Positions 12,001 through 23,921 of a stretch of 64,000 bases of DNA are shown piece by piece. A program made the position numbers and the translations under genes. Numbering within the stretch: position 1 is the stretch's first letter; every line of letters starts with the position of its first letter. Origin of the DNA: Ophthalmolycus amberensis (taxonomy: Eukaryota > Chordata > Actinopteri > Perciformes > Zoarcidae); contig JAFEUB010000812.1 in NCBI GenBank assembly GCA_024529925.1, forward strand, positions 311,501 through 375,500. Reading direction: 5' to 3'. The notes beneath the pieces were generated by a model. It saw nothing but the letters and a program-made list of their open reading frames with translations, ran no database searches and was not told where the DNA came from.

Positions 12001-15000
12001 GAATGCAATAACTTTTAGGAATTTTGATCTGCATTTTTTCCTACGGTCTAATACAACAGACTAAACAAATAACCAATGAATTGAAAAAATAACTTCTAGA
12101 TAAATGACAATAATAAAAGCTGCGGCATTACAATATTATGGATAAACATTTCATAAAAAGGCTCAAAGCTCAATGAAGAGCAGCCCTATATTACAACTAA
12201 ATATGCCCCCGCCAAGTTGCAGTTTACATAAATTTCAATGTCAACTGCATTATCTTCAGGATTTATTGTCATGCTTGTTGCAACAAAACACAATTCACGG
12301 CTTGCTGGCTTCAAACTGTAAAAAAAAAAGCAAGTTGTAATGAACTGGAATTACATGTTTAAGAGAGGGAGAGAATAGAGCGGCTGACAGGACCAATCTA
12401 TCATTCAGTTTACACCTGTCCATCATGTCTCTGGCCAAGAATCGGATCCACATTTGCTCCAAACGCCGACAACATTATTCCTAATGGTTAAATCTGGGGG
12501 GGGGGGGATACACACACCTGTAGGGAGGTTATGGTGGGCTTAAGAAGCTTACCCTCTGTCTGCAAGTAGCGAGGTCAGGGACGTAAGAGAAAGTCGGGGC
12601 ACTGAATAGCTCAACAAGACCAGAATAGACGCGGGGGGGTTCGGGTGTCCAGGCCGGTATGACTGAAATGGAAAGTTGGAATGGCTAAAAAAAAAATAGA
12701 AAAAGAATAAAATAAAGAGTCAGGTTTCTCCTCAGCCTGCAGTGTGGATGGAGAGCCAGGTGGAGCGGGAGGGAGGGGGGGAGGGGGAGGGCATAAGATT
12801 GAAAGTGGGACAGAAAGATGGAGACGGACAGCAAGACGGAGATAACAAAAGATAAGAGCTTACGCTCATAAAACCCGAGTACTGAGCTAGAAGGGATGAT
12901 CAGTTCACATGGCCACACAGAAATTCACCAGCATTACAGGAATATGGCTCTTGGCCCCGATACTTGGCTCCACCGGCACACTGAGACTTGCAGCCAAGAC
13001 ATTAATTAGGGGAATACTTTTAATCCCAGCGGCCAGGGAGGAAGTGGAGAAGTAGAGCGATGGTGCGGGCGAGCAATCAGAAGAATGTGGCTGCAGCTAG
13101 AAGACCACAAAGAGGACGAGTGAAGGGAGAAAAGGGTGGGAAGTATTGAGAATAGCTTGTATGCGTGCGTGTACCTGGACATCAATGACCCCTTTTCAAG
13201 CACACACCCTAACATTTGGAAGAGAGGATCACAGTAGCCCATCGCTCAGAGTAACACAGCTTTTCACAGCCTTTAAAATGTCTACAAGTGTCCCATTAGA
13301 CAGCTGGAATGAAAGCGCCACCCAAAACGATAGTTCCGTCGACTCATTTAGATGAATCCACAGTTCCACTCGGGCTCCGTAAAGCTATAATATAGCTGTC
13401 CTTAAGTCCAACCCTTAAAAGAGATTGTGTTACGCTATTAAACTAAAACAATTTATAAACTGCTTAGAAATCCCCAACAAGACCCTGAAGTCATAAACCA
13501 CCCCTCATGTCAACAGCAGTGCCCGGTGCCCAGATAACCCTGCCCTGGTCATAATGAGCAAACCCCCTCACCAGTCATACAATCCCCGCACTATCATGTG
13601 TCCATGTGCCTGTGTGTGTGTGTGTGTGGGGGGGGGGGGGGGGCATAATTAACATGCCAAGCGCTCCTCAGACTCTGCTCGTCTTCCCACGTAAACGGCA
13701 AACACCCAATGATCATTATGGTAACACGTCAGTGTGCGCAGACATATGAGGGGAGCTGGGAGGGGGGGGGGGGGGGGGGGGGGCAGATCGGGTTACGGTC
13801 ATAGGGTCGGGAGTACAGCAGGGTGGGCAGCGGTACCAGCCTGCTCTCCAGCTGACAAAAGGTGAAGATTTATGGAGTTACTCCTGATGGCCTCCTACCC
13901 CCCAACCCCCACGTTAGAACACACATGCTATATGCAACACGACGAGTCCAAAAGGACTGATAAACATTCATAAATAGAATTAGATTTTGCTCCATGACTG
14001 TTGTGTGTTGTTTATTCAACAATCATTAAAGTCTTCAAAACACTCTTCAGTCCTAACAGTCTGTAGGCAGAAGGCACCATCATGAGGAATTGTGCACGGT
14101 CCCTTTAAATACACTGGAAAGTTTTTATTCACATCCCTATAGCTAACCCCCCCCCCCCCCGGCCAAGCCATTTACCAATAAATGACACTGGCGTTGCCCG
14201 TCATGTGTTCTCAAATAATGAGTGAGGCTCAGTCTGCGTCCTGTTAGCTTTCTGATTTATTCAGACAGCGCTGGCACATGGGCCGCTCCTCTGGAGACCA
14301 AGAAAACATTTACCTCCTTAACTGGGTACGAGTCACAGTCATCTCAGGCTGAAGGTTATGGACTCGATAGTATTGATAACTCATTCAACACATGCATAGG
14401 ATAAACCCCCCCCCCCCCCCCAAAGATGGCAAATGGCAATCTGAGCTAATCTTGGACTTCCATCACAACAACACGGAGGACTGTAGCAGCATCTTCAACC
14501 ATAAGTCTGGCTTCTCAAAGGAAACATGACTTTTTTACTTTTTCAGCAGAAGTTAGCTCGTCATTTGACCGAGTGTTTGGTGTGTTCGGGAATCTTTGTG
14601 TGTCCTCGAGGCCAGCGAGCTTTCAAATGAGTCGGGTCTTTAATTATGGCCAGTTGACAGTTTGATGAGAGCGCGTGGAAGGAGGTGTGGGGGGGGGGGG
14701 GGGGGGGGGTCTTACAACACAGATGGGTAGGAGTTACTCATGTGGACATACTGTCGGTACAGGGCTCTGATCACTGGCCTCCCTGGGTCCTGAGAGGTTA
14801 ATCAAAATGCCAAATGTTACTTTGCACCGCGGCGGAGAGCTATACTGAGAGCGTCCTGCACAAGACACCATCCGACATGAGAAACTGAATCATTCACGCA
14901 ACCGAATAGCCGTACCGTTTATAGCAGGCACGGAGATATGAACGCATGCAAAGGTTGGAGCTACTTTTTTCGACTTAAAAAAGGACAAAACGTACACATA

Positions 15001-15129
15001 AAACAATTAAAAAACGCTTCTACTCCGTGTGTGCAGTGGCAACAGTAGTTTCTGCCTTAATCATTATGGTAACGGCCTAATTCTGGATGCGGGGTTTGGT
15101 GAATGTGTGTGGGCGCATGTGTCCTGCAG

Positions 15130-15132
<3 letters not shown>

Positions 15133-15188
<56 letters not shown>
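15133..15188 (+). repeat. (GT)28 microsatellite
   Basis: An uninterrupted GT run followed by GA units. Further shorter CA or TG runs lie at 15541-15568 and 15672-15710, so 15.1-15.7 kb is dense in simple repeats. Confidence 0.95.
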
Positions 15189-15196
<8 letters not shown>

Positions 15197-15536
15197 CAAA
15201 TGGTGACAGATATAAAGAGAGGAAGAGAATGAACGCCACAGACAGAGACAGACAGAAAGGGAGGACGGGGGTCCACCTGTTTGACACAGAGAGCCTGAGA
15301 AAGTGCAGAGGAATGAGCAGAATGCCAGTGTGTGCGTGTGTGTGTGTGCCCATTAGGTTAAGGTCCACACAGTGCAAATGTGTGTGTGTGTCATCCAACT
15401 GATAATACTATGAGAGCACTGGAGAATGGCATTCAGAGAACGGTATGCAGAAAAGCAGCTGATGGGAGAATCATACATGTCACCCACACAGACTTTTAAA
15501 ATCATTTGGCCAATAAAACGTTCTGAGAAAGATGAT

Positions 15537-15540
<4 letters not shown>

Positions 15541-15568
<28 letters not shown>
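15541..15568 (+). repeat. (CA)14 microsatellite
   Basis: A simple uninterrupted CA run. Confidence 0.95.
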
Positions 15569-15569
<1 letters not shown>

Positions 15570-15671
15570 TAGGTATAGAGTGATGCTTCCAGTATGGCAA
15601 CACCAGCTGTGTGCTGTGATGTCCAAAGAAACAGTGAGTTAATGTCCAAAGGTCCCCTATAAGCAGCTTCT

Positions 15672-15710
15672 CTGTGTGTGTGTGTGTGTGTGTGCGTGTG
15701 TGTGTGTGTG
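15672..15710 (+). repeat. (TG)n microsatellite with one CG break
   Basis: A TG run interrupted once by CG. Confidence 0.95.
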
Positions 15711-18700
15711 AGACGAGAGCGTGGTGTGAAGGAAAAGTGGGAGAAACTGGAGCAAGTGTGAACCAGAGAGTGATGCAAAGAAACAAACAAAAATAAACAA
15801 GCGTACGTCGTGCCAAGCACAAGTCAAAAAAGGACAGGCTGGTGCAGTGCTATTTGGTGATTCATATCAACTGAAATATGAATCATATTCACAAAAGGTA
15901 ACGGCATAAACGTTGCTATTCTCTTACTTCCTGGACATTAACATTGTGATACACGGTGTAGCCACTAACAGAGGACTGACACAAGACACATTTGTTTATT
16001 TTATCTGAAAGTCTTAAAATGAAATGCACTCCTGTCTGAATTTTTTGAATTCCTTGAACCAATCAAAATCGTCATGGGCGGACCGAAACTACACTTAAGT
16101 CAGCAGTGCATGTCGAAAATGGCCAGATAGGAATTCAATTTTAGTAATATTTTGAACATGGACAGTAAACTCCTGCTGTATTAGTCCCAATTAGATCGCT
16201 GACGTATTTTTGATTTCAACCTTTGGGAGCGAATGTAAAAAAAACAAATAGCGCTGCTAAATAGCGCTGTCTAAAGCGCTGTCTAAAGCGTTTAAGTGCA
16301 CAAACGCTGGGAAATAGAGCAGTGGTTTATCCTGATGAGTGCGTGTGCAACAACAAGCACAACGACACTGGATGTGTGTTTTGATGCTTCATTTAAAGAA
16401 CCTGCAATCAGCGAAATGACGTCCAAATGGAGGGTTTGATCTGTGTTTGTGTGTGTCGTGCACACAGCAGTGCGTATATGCATATCAACCGGAGAAAGTG
16501 GAAAAGGTCAGAGAGAGCCGGACCCCGATGCAGAGCAGCTCATGTGATTTAAGGGGGAAATAAATGGGATCACTGTAGGCACGGTAACAGGATCCCTGAA
16601 GGAGGAGGGAGGATTAGTCTGCGGTGGTAATGGGCTCCATGGTATTCTGTTGGGGGGGGGGGGGGGGGGGGGTCAGCATGTTGGTAAGCTGCCACTGTAA
16701 GAGAGCCACTCCTACACACACACAAACAATCTGACAAGTGTGTGTGTGCGCGTGCGTGTTTTATGACTTACACAAACTGAGCAATAAAACTGGAGTAGCC
16801 AATGGATACATGCACGTCTAAGTACGAACTCCAGAGGAAGAACCGAGAGTTTAGGGGCCTGAATTGGTGACGGCGTACCGCGGCAGGTACCTGAGAGAAG
16901 TCCTGTTTTACAGCTACAGTTGGGAACTTTAGTGAATGCAACTTGTCGTCATATGTGCTCAAAATGTCACTGTATCCTGACAGTAGTACGGGAGACCGGT
17001 TCCTCTGCCTCCCCCTAGAGATCCTAATGGCACTTGCAAAGATTCCACCGGGCCGTCATGCTACTGGTTACCGGTGTTGTTTGAGTTTTATTTCCAAAGT
17101 TATGTGATGTCAGTTTCATATTTAAGTGTCTTTTGAAGAAAGAAAAGGTGTCGATCCGCCTTCAGGTGCTGCTAATCCCTGCAGAGTTATTGCATGATGG
17201 GTTTATTTTCTGCTACATTAACTCTTTACATTTTTTTTTTTTCTTCCAGAAAGTACTTTTTACATTCAGATGAACTCGCATGACATTTCGGTTCAGACCG
17301 AGAACAAGATTATACAGAAAATGCCTGCAGTCTGCAAAGGGATTCGCACTGCCGGGCTTAAAAAGTCACAGGCACATTAGCAGAACGGTGAAGACAGCCA
17401 CGGAGAGAGAGCGAAAAAAAAAACTGGATGAGAGATGGTGAGGGAGGAAAGAAACCGGAGCGAGATAGAGACCTAAAAAACGCTCCAGGGGCCCGTCGCA
17501 TGGGGCCCGAAGCCGCACGGCTCAGCACTCTTCCTCTCTGTGTTCTGTCCGCTGCTGACATTTATCTGCTTTATTAGATTATCCGGGCTACATGGCTGTC
17601 TCCGGGCACATGCACACAGACACACAGATGTATTCATTCACACACGCCTCTAGATTCATTACAGCGCTAACTGCTTACTTAGGTTTATGCCCTCTTTAAA
17701 TTAAACCACAGATAACCGAGCGACTCTGAAAACTCCCGCGCCCCTAACGCGGAGAGGAGACGCTCAAGCCGGCCATTGAGGAGGAAATTAAGAAACACTG
17801 TTTGCGAGCGAATTATCATGCATGTGTGAGTGGTCATAAGGTTGGTTTTCTATAGGGACTCTGCTTCCCGTCATTAGTAATTCAATTTCCTCTTTATTAG
17901 CAGCTCTTATCGGAGGCACAGACGGCCACGAGCAGCTTTCCTCACTCCATCTTCCTCTGCACTCACCCCTGCTCCACCTTTCCCCCCCCCCCCCGTCTTT
18001 AATTAGAGTCGCTCGTGTTCCTGCTGCGGGCCATTCAGGGTCCCCCCCAAAAAATGTTAAAAGCACGTGGAGAAATGATGACGGGGGAGGGGGAACGAGG
18101 GGGGAGAGGACGTCGGTGGTGTGAGAGAAGGACACACGAAAAAAAAGTTAAAGAAGCAGAAAAAGAGAAGCGGACTGATGGACGCAGAGCCATTGGGACG
18201 AATAAAGCCTAATGTTAATACTGATGGCTTTTCTAATGTCTTCTGACTTCATTGAGTGTGGGAGATTACCCCAAGATGGGCACGAGGCGTGTAGGGTACA
18301 CGCAGAATGACCGGAGGGTTGGAGGGGCAAGAGGGAGGGAGGAGGGGGAGGGAGGGGCTGTTAAAAAAACAATGATTGCTTTCCATCAGGTTAGGCCTAT
18401 ATTCTACAGTTCGTTAAAACAATCCAATTTGCAAAAGGATAATTATGCATTAGCTCCTGTTTTTATCTACTGGAGGGCGAGCGGTGCCGGGGCTTGATAG
18501 CAGCGGCGCTGCCCGCCTCCACCTCCGCAAATTACCCGCTATCGGCACTTGTTCGCCATCACGGCTGAATTGGGCAATCAATTAACCTCCCCCCTCCTCC
18601 CCCACTTAGAGCGTGCCTGTATGCCTCCCTACTGACAGCCAGCAACACAAAGCCCACTCAAGGAGCACATGGATGTTAGCTTCTGCCCTCTACTGGAGAC

Positions 18701-19797
18701 AGCTGCAACAGCAGATGTCAAGAGCCACATACCAGTTATGTGGTTCGCTCACACTGGAAACAAAAGTAAAGTATGCAAATAAAAAAAGAAATCTGTATGC
18801 AGGAATCAAAATCTCAGGTTGATTGAATGGTCAGCACGTGCACTACATTGTTTCCTATTAGAACAACATTGTAAAACACAGTGAATTCTCGTGGACTGAC
18901 TAAAACAATGTACTACGACAATAAGCAGTGGTACAAACGATACTCTAGTATGTAGTAGAGGCAGTAGTGCGATAACAATGGGGCACAGGTTATGTAGAAA
19001 CTGCCGCAAACACTGAAGGGAGACACAATGCCAAAGTAGAAAGACAATTAAGTCAACCCAAAAAAAAAAAAAAAGCAATGATCGGTGAAGCAAAGAATTA
19101 AAGTGAGAATCCAGAGAAAAAGCTGTTACGTGAGACGCGATGATGTTTTGACGGTTGCAGACGTAAAGAGGTCGACAGAGAGAGCTGCAGCAAAGATATT
19201 TAACGTCTGTATGGACGGTGAGAGAAAGACAACGGTGCCCTCTGAGGGTTCAATGTGTGAGGATGCCAAGGCCGATCAGTGAGTCTGTGTTTTCTTTAGG
19301 TTGTCAGAGCCTAATGCAAAATAACACACAAACAGATATATGTATCTATATAGATATAGATATAGATATATGTTATTTGTGACTCGTTCGGTTGTGACTT
19401 GAGAACTTGAGTGCCTGATGGACAGTTAAAACAAGTTGTCATAGCACCACCAGATGGTCATACGGTGTAGTTCTTATGTACTGAGCAGTGGGTGAGAATT
19501 CAAACCTATCTAGAAGGTTCAGCTGTGTGGTTGCTCAGATCCACATGCTTGTAAGTGAGGAAGAGGAGGAGTATAAAAAAATGTGATTAGTCAGAAATAA
19601 CTACAAGGTTCCATCATTTCTACTATAAGCCAGTTAGACTAGCCGGGTTAGATATGTTCTCTCTTAACCGCTTAACGGTATTTTCCACAGATGAGCATTT
19701 GGTTGACAGCTCATTCAGAGCCCTCAGTCAGGAGAGAAGAGCTGTGTACAGAATACATGCGCTTCATGAAGTGCAGTCTGAAGTGTGAGCTTCTTAC

Positions 19798-22080
19798 TTG
19801 TCCTCGATGAGGTGGGAGAAAGACGCCTCAGCTTGTGTCGGCCAAAAGACACCAGCTCCCTGGAGGGTGTCCTCCTCGCTCCAGTGGGACTCCTGCTCGA
19901 GCTGTGCATGCGGCCCCGTGGGGAGTACTTCATCTCTGAACCGCTTCCACTGTGGTCACAGGACAGACGGCAGAGAACAGTGCAATGAGTAACACACCAG
20001 AAGCTGCTATTTAGCAAATGACATTGCGAAAAATCTATTGAATGAAATAGATTGGTTTCCAATACGTACCCAGTCGGAGACTTCCTGATGATTTTCATCC
20101 TGCTGCGGAGCTTGAACCCAGCAGGGGAGGAGGGCGGCATCAGGTAGGTACGTGGGGAACGTTGGCTTACGGATGGGGAAACTCCTTTCACTCCTTTGTT
20201 GCTTCTCTCTGACGTCCAGTGGAAGGCAGACCTACGACGGGCAACCGTGGCCCCTCCTATCGCTGCCCCAGAGGTACTCTGACCTCCAGCCTTCCAGCGG
20301 TACCGGCTAACCGGTGAGGAGCTGGTCGAGGAACCCGCGGCTCCCTTTTTCATCTTGTCTTCTGCTCTGAGTTTCTTGGGAACCTCTCCCTTCTCCAGAG
20401 CTCTTTGGGAAAGGGCCAGGGCTTTGGGCGATATGGACTTTCGAGGTATTTTAGCTTGGGCTCCAGCGGAGATGGAGACCCATCTGTACTTGGAGGTCTT
20501 GGGGGCTGCATTGAGTGGGCTTAGCTTTCGAGGGAACTTCTTGCCGGGCGTTCTCTTCCCCGTGAATAAAGGGGAGCTTCCACTGGCAACTCCAGCTTTG
20601 GAGACTGAAGTCGGGGCAACAGCCACAGCTTTGTCTGTGGGTGAGGAACTGGAGCGGGCTTGTTTCTGGCTCTTTACCCAAGTGAACTTCGATTTCTTCA
20701 AAAAAGATGCATCGACTTGGCCCTGGCTGGCAGGAGATGCGGGGTCAATAGAAGGTTTTGATACATTAGGCAAAGCAGCGAGAGGTGGGACGGTGTTAGC
20801 ATTGGGAACTGCTGGAGTCGTCTTCGTGACAGTTGGTTTGGTCTCAGTGCTGGTCACGCATGGCTGGGTTGGTTTGATCCGCGCTTGAGGGATGCTCTGC
20901 AAACTGGTCGAGGCGTTGGCCTTAACCGAGGATGCCACTTCTGAAGAACTACCGACTTTCTTTTCTGGCAGCACCACACGCCTGATTTCAGTCCTCTCCT
21001 GCAGACCTGGAGTCTGTCTGTGCATCGTTTCGGGTTGCTCACTAGTGCCCGTTGATCTTGAACATCCTTTTCCGTCTTCATGCCGAGACACAGCTGCTCT
21101 GGTTTTTCTGAGAGTATCCGTGTTTCTTTTCTCAGCTGCGACTCCCCCTGTGATACTGTTCATAGGTCGCTCTTCCTTTTGTTGAGGGATCCCTGATGCT
21201 AAGGTGGCAGTCGCGATTCTTTGCCCCTCCTCTCCTCTGCTGTGGCTGGGCAGTGAGGCGCTGTGAGGTGCACGGTGGGAACCGGACTGATGTACAGTAG
21301 AGGAAGCGGAAGCCGAGGGATGTCCAACAGACGGCTGTGGGTTCTTGTTGCTCAGCGAGTACGTTTTCCTCCAACTTCCACGGCTCTGAGGAGCGTACAG
21401 TCCCCCTCTGGAGCTGTGAGGATGGACCACAGATGTGCTGTGGCCTCTGCCTCTGGCTGACGTTGGAGCTTCCGGATGACTCCACTCGTCTCTTGCAAAC
21501 GGGGTGTCGCCATGGACACTCTTGTGTGTATTGATGAGATCTGGCGATTTGAAAATAGGAGTTATTTCGTTGCACCATCGCACCAAGAGTGATAAACAAG
21601 AATAACGGAACATAATCCATGTAAGAGTTCATTTAGCCAACACAACCTATTCCTGAGTTTCATGTAGACGGATGTGGATGAGGTTAAAGATGCAAGGAAT
21701 TCCGCAGAACATGCTGCCAAAGTTTGGCATAAACAGCGACTTAGTTATTCACTTACAATGAAAATTAAATCGAATATATTACCTCACTAACACTACGTAT
21801 CTCTAAATGCAGTACATTAATGGTGACGTTAGCTAGATAAAGGCGCCAACGCCTCTTCTTTGACATGTGCGAGTTTAAGCTGAAGGGAAAGCTAACAGTC
21901 ATTTTTTTTAATACGTTAACGTTACTTCAAAACACACCACAGACACGACCGCCATGAATTTAAAAGGCGCAACAAATCAAAAAACACCCGCTTCCTACAA
22001 AACAATCCAAAAGAGAGTGTATATGGAGATTTACTTTGAAGAAGTTCAATTTGCCTCTTCAGCGCTTCTGTCTCCTCCAT
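19798..22080 (-). CDS. zc3h3: zc3h3 (Smicl) 5' coding exons 1-3, partial
   Basis: This is a zinc finger CCCH-type protein of the ZC3H3/Smicl family, known to work in the nucleus in mRNA polyadenylation and export. Three minus-strand exons join in phase: 22035-22080, 20070-21540 and 19798-19949, with donors GTAAAT, GTACGT and GTAAGA. They encode the first 556 residues. The N-terminus MEETEALKRQIELLQ followed by NLINTHKSVHG matches the human protein's start as I remember it (MEEKEILRRQIRLLQ, then a similar stretch). Other family marks are SWRKTYSL at about residues 71-78, four aromatic-Trp motifs (KFTWV 300, KYRWV 366, RYRWK 428, AFHWT 454), FKLRSRMKIIRKSP at 491-504 and SRELVSFGRHKLRRLSP at 535-551. 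The region is otherwise Ser/Pro/Lys-rich and disordered-looking. The CCCH fingers of the C-terminal half are absent from what I could place and should lie on later exons to the left. A longer open frame reading through both introns exists but is not the real product. The gene is divergent to the CYLD-like gene. Confidence 0.9.
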
Positions 22081-23637
22081 GTTTACAACCGAAACGTGTC
22101 GTCATCGGACTGCGACGAAATAGGCCTTTGCGGATGATGTATATTTCACCGTCCAATCACAGAGCGCGGTTCATGTGCAAGGGAACTTACACTCCTCAGT
22201 TTTGCCTTGCAGGTGGGCATTTTATTGGCGGAAAAATGTCGTATGTTAAAGAAAATTGACAATTCATATTAGTTACAGCAACAAGACAATATTAAGTAAA
22301 CAATCATCAATAATTAGGTGTAAGATATTAAGTAACAAAGACAAGAAATTATGAAATAAATAATTGTCAATGATTAGCAACAAAAAAGAGAGTATGTTGT
22401 AATCAAAATAATATTTTTTTAAATTGTAAAATTACATCTTTTTTGTTGAGCTCATGTTTATTGACACAACTGATTTCCAAAGTTTGTCAATCAAAACACC
22501 CATAAAAAAAGTATATATGATTGGATTGTTTTGTTTTTTAGCATATACACTCAAGTCTCTTCAGTTTTACAGAGAGTTTTGCTCCGTCACTAGCCTATGC
22601 TGAAATTTAAAGTGTTTAATGTCCTTCATCAAGATAATCTACAGACCTTGTAGTTTCAGCTCCTCTTTGACAACTGTATTAATTTCAGTCTGCGGGGCGA
22701 TTGTTTCTGAGAAGACAATTGCTGTTGTGTAATGTACGTGCAACGAAGAAAAATAATTCTCCTCCACTCTATTGGGGTCCTGCAGAAATCACAGTGAAAG
22801 ATATCTGAACCAAACCAAAACTATCTGTATGGATGGACACCACTAGAAAGCTGAAACTTTTGCTGACATTTGAAAGAGCTGTTCTGATAAGGGAATAATC
22901 AGTCAAGGCAGTAAATTATTATGAAAATATACCATTACAAACATAACACAATGATGCTGGTAGACAATGTTAAGTCAAGTCAATTTTAATTCCCAATACC
23001 ACAAATACTCCCTGACCTTAGACCCTCGACTTTGAAAAGGACAACTTCCCCAAAAAACGTGAGGGGAAATGGAAGAAACATCAGTTGGAGCAACTGAGGA
23101 TGGACCTCTCTCCCTGCAAGGACAGATCACAAACTATGTAAGGCAAGATAGGGAAATTACAGTATGGTCGATCAAGATGACAACATTATAGCAATGCACC
23201 TATTTTTAGCTATAATTAACCACAGAATGAAGTTTGCAGGTAGCAAACAGGAAGATAATCGCTTTAGCACACCACATAAAACCGGATGTGAACGCAGCAC
23301 CACGTCTGTAAGACCGTACTGAGGGGCTTAATAACAATAAATACAATCGAGCGATCCTGCCGCTGGCTGTCAACTGATTTCAAAACAGCAACGTCACACG
23401 GGAAATTTGTTCTTAACACTATAACCTCTTTCGCAGAAGTACTTCAAAGTATTGCCAATAAGTTGTTTCGGTGGTTTACAACAACAGACTGTCATTTGTA
23501 TCGGGACGAGATGCAGATGACGCCGCTGTGAAATGAAATGAAAGGGGAAGTGAAACTTAAGGCAACTGGTTTGGACACAAGCCGAGAAGCTCGGAGATAA
23601 CGCAGAAACATCATTAAAAAGTTGTTAAACTCTTAAA
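22081..23637. promoter_or_regulatory. Divergent intergenic region, zc3h3 / cyldl
   Basis: The start codons of zc3h3 (minus, 22080) and the CYLD-like gene (plus, 23922) face away from each other, about 1.8 kb apart. The flanks of each start are moderately CpG-rich, while the middle (22.25-23.0 kb) is A/T-rich and featureless. The 5' untranslated region of zc3h3 lies just right of 22080. No clear TATA box was chosen for either gene. A short plus-strand open frame at 21954-22259 overlaps zc3h3 exon 1 on the opposite strand and has no family resemblance. Confidence 0.55.
23540..23557 (+). promoter_or_regulatory. IRF/Ets-type composite site (three GAAANN hexamers)
   Basis: GAAAGGGGAAGTGAAACT reads as three consecutive GAAANN-like hexamers (GAAAGG, GGAAGT, GAAACT), the spacing recognised by interferon regulatory factors. 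Its right half, GGAAGTGAAA, fits the Ets-IRF composite element GGAANNGAAA. It lies about 80 bp upstream of the splice donor ending the probable first non-coding exon of the CYLD-like gene. Binding is inferred from sequence only. Confidence 0.5.
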
Positions 23638-23638
23638 G
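23558..23638 (+). other. cyldl: Probable 5' non-coding exon of the CYLD-like gene
   Basis: A good splice donor (AAAG then GTAAGG) ends this segment at 23638. A strong acceptor (pyrimidine-rich run, then GTGCAG) at 23905 opens the exon carrying the start codon at 23922. The 5' limit is not defined; it is placed arbitrarily just after the IRF-type site. Confidence 0.45.
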
Positions 23639-23921
23639 GTAAGGCTAACTTTGTCACAGATGTTTGGGAGGGAAAGGAAAACAGTCGGAGCGATTCTAGA
23701 TAGAAGTTGAGACGTTACATGTAGCGTCAGGTGAACGTTTGCTCTGATTCCCATCTGTTCACGACAGCTAGCTTAGTTCAGTCTTGTAGCTAGTTAGCGA
23801 GCTAGCATGAAAGTTTTCATCAAAATAGACAACATTCGTATTGCTATCGTGGTGAATCCAGTGTAAACTGCGTGTGTACCGTGTCTCTGTGTGTTTCCGG
23901 TGCAGCACCCTGCTCAGCAAT

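Noticed and set aside
20355..20888. A plus-strand 177-residue frame opposite zc3h3 exon 2
   Set aside because: It is an antisense shadow of a long coding exon with no motif or splice context.
19724..21613. A single 629-residue minus-strand protein
   Set aside because: The frame reads through two clear introns and starts in an intron. The spliced zc3h3 model (exon 1 at 22035-22080) restores the conserved N-terminus.
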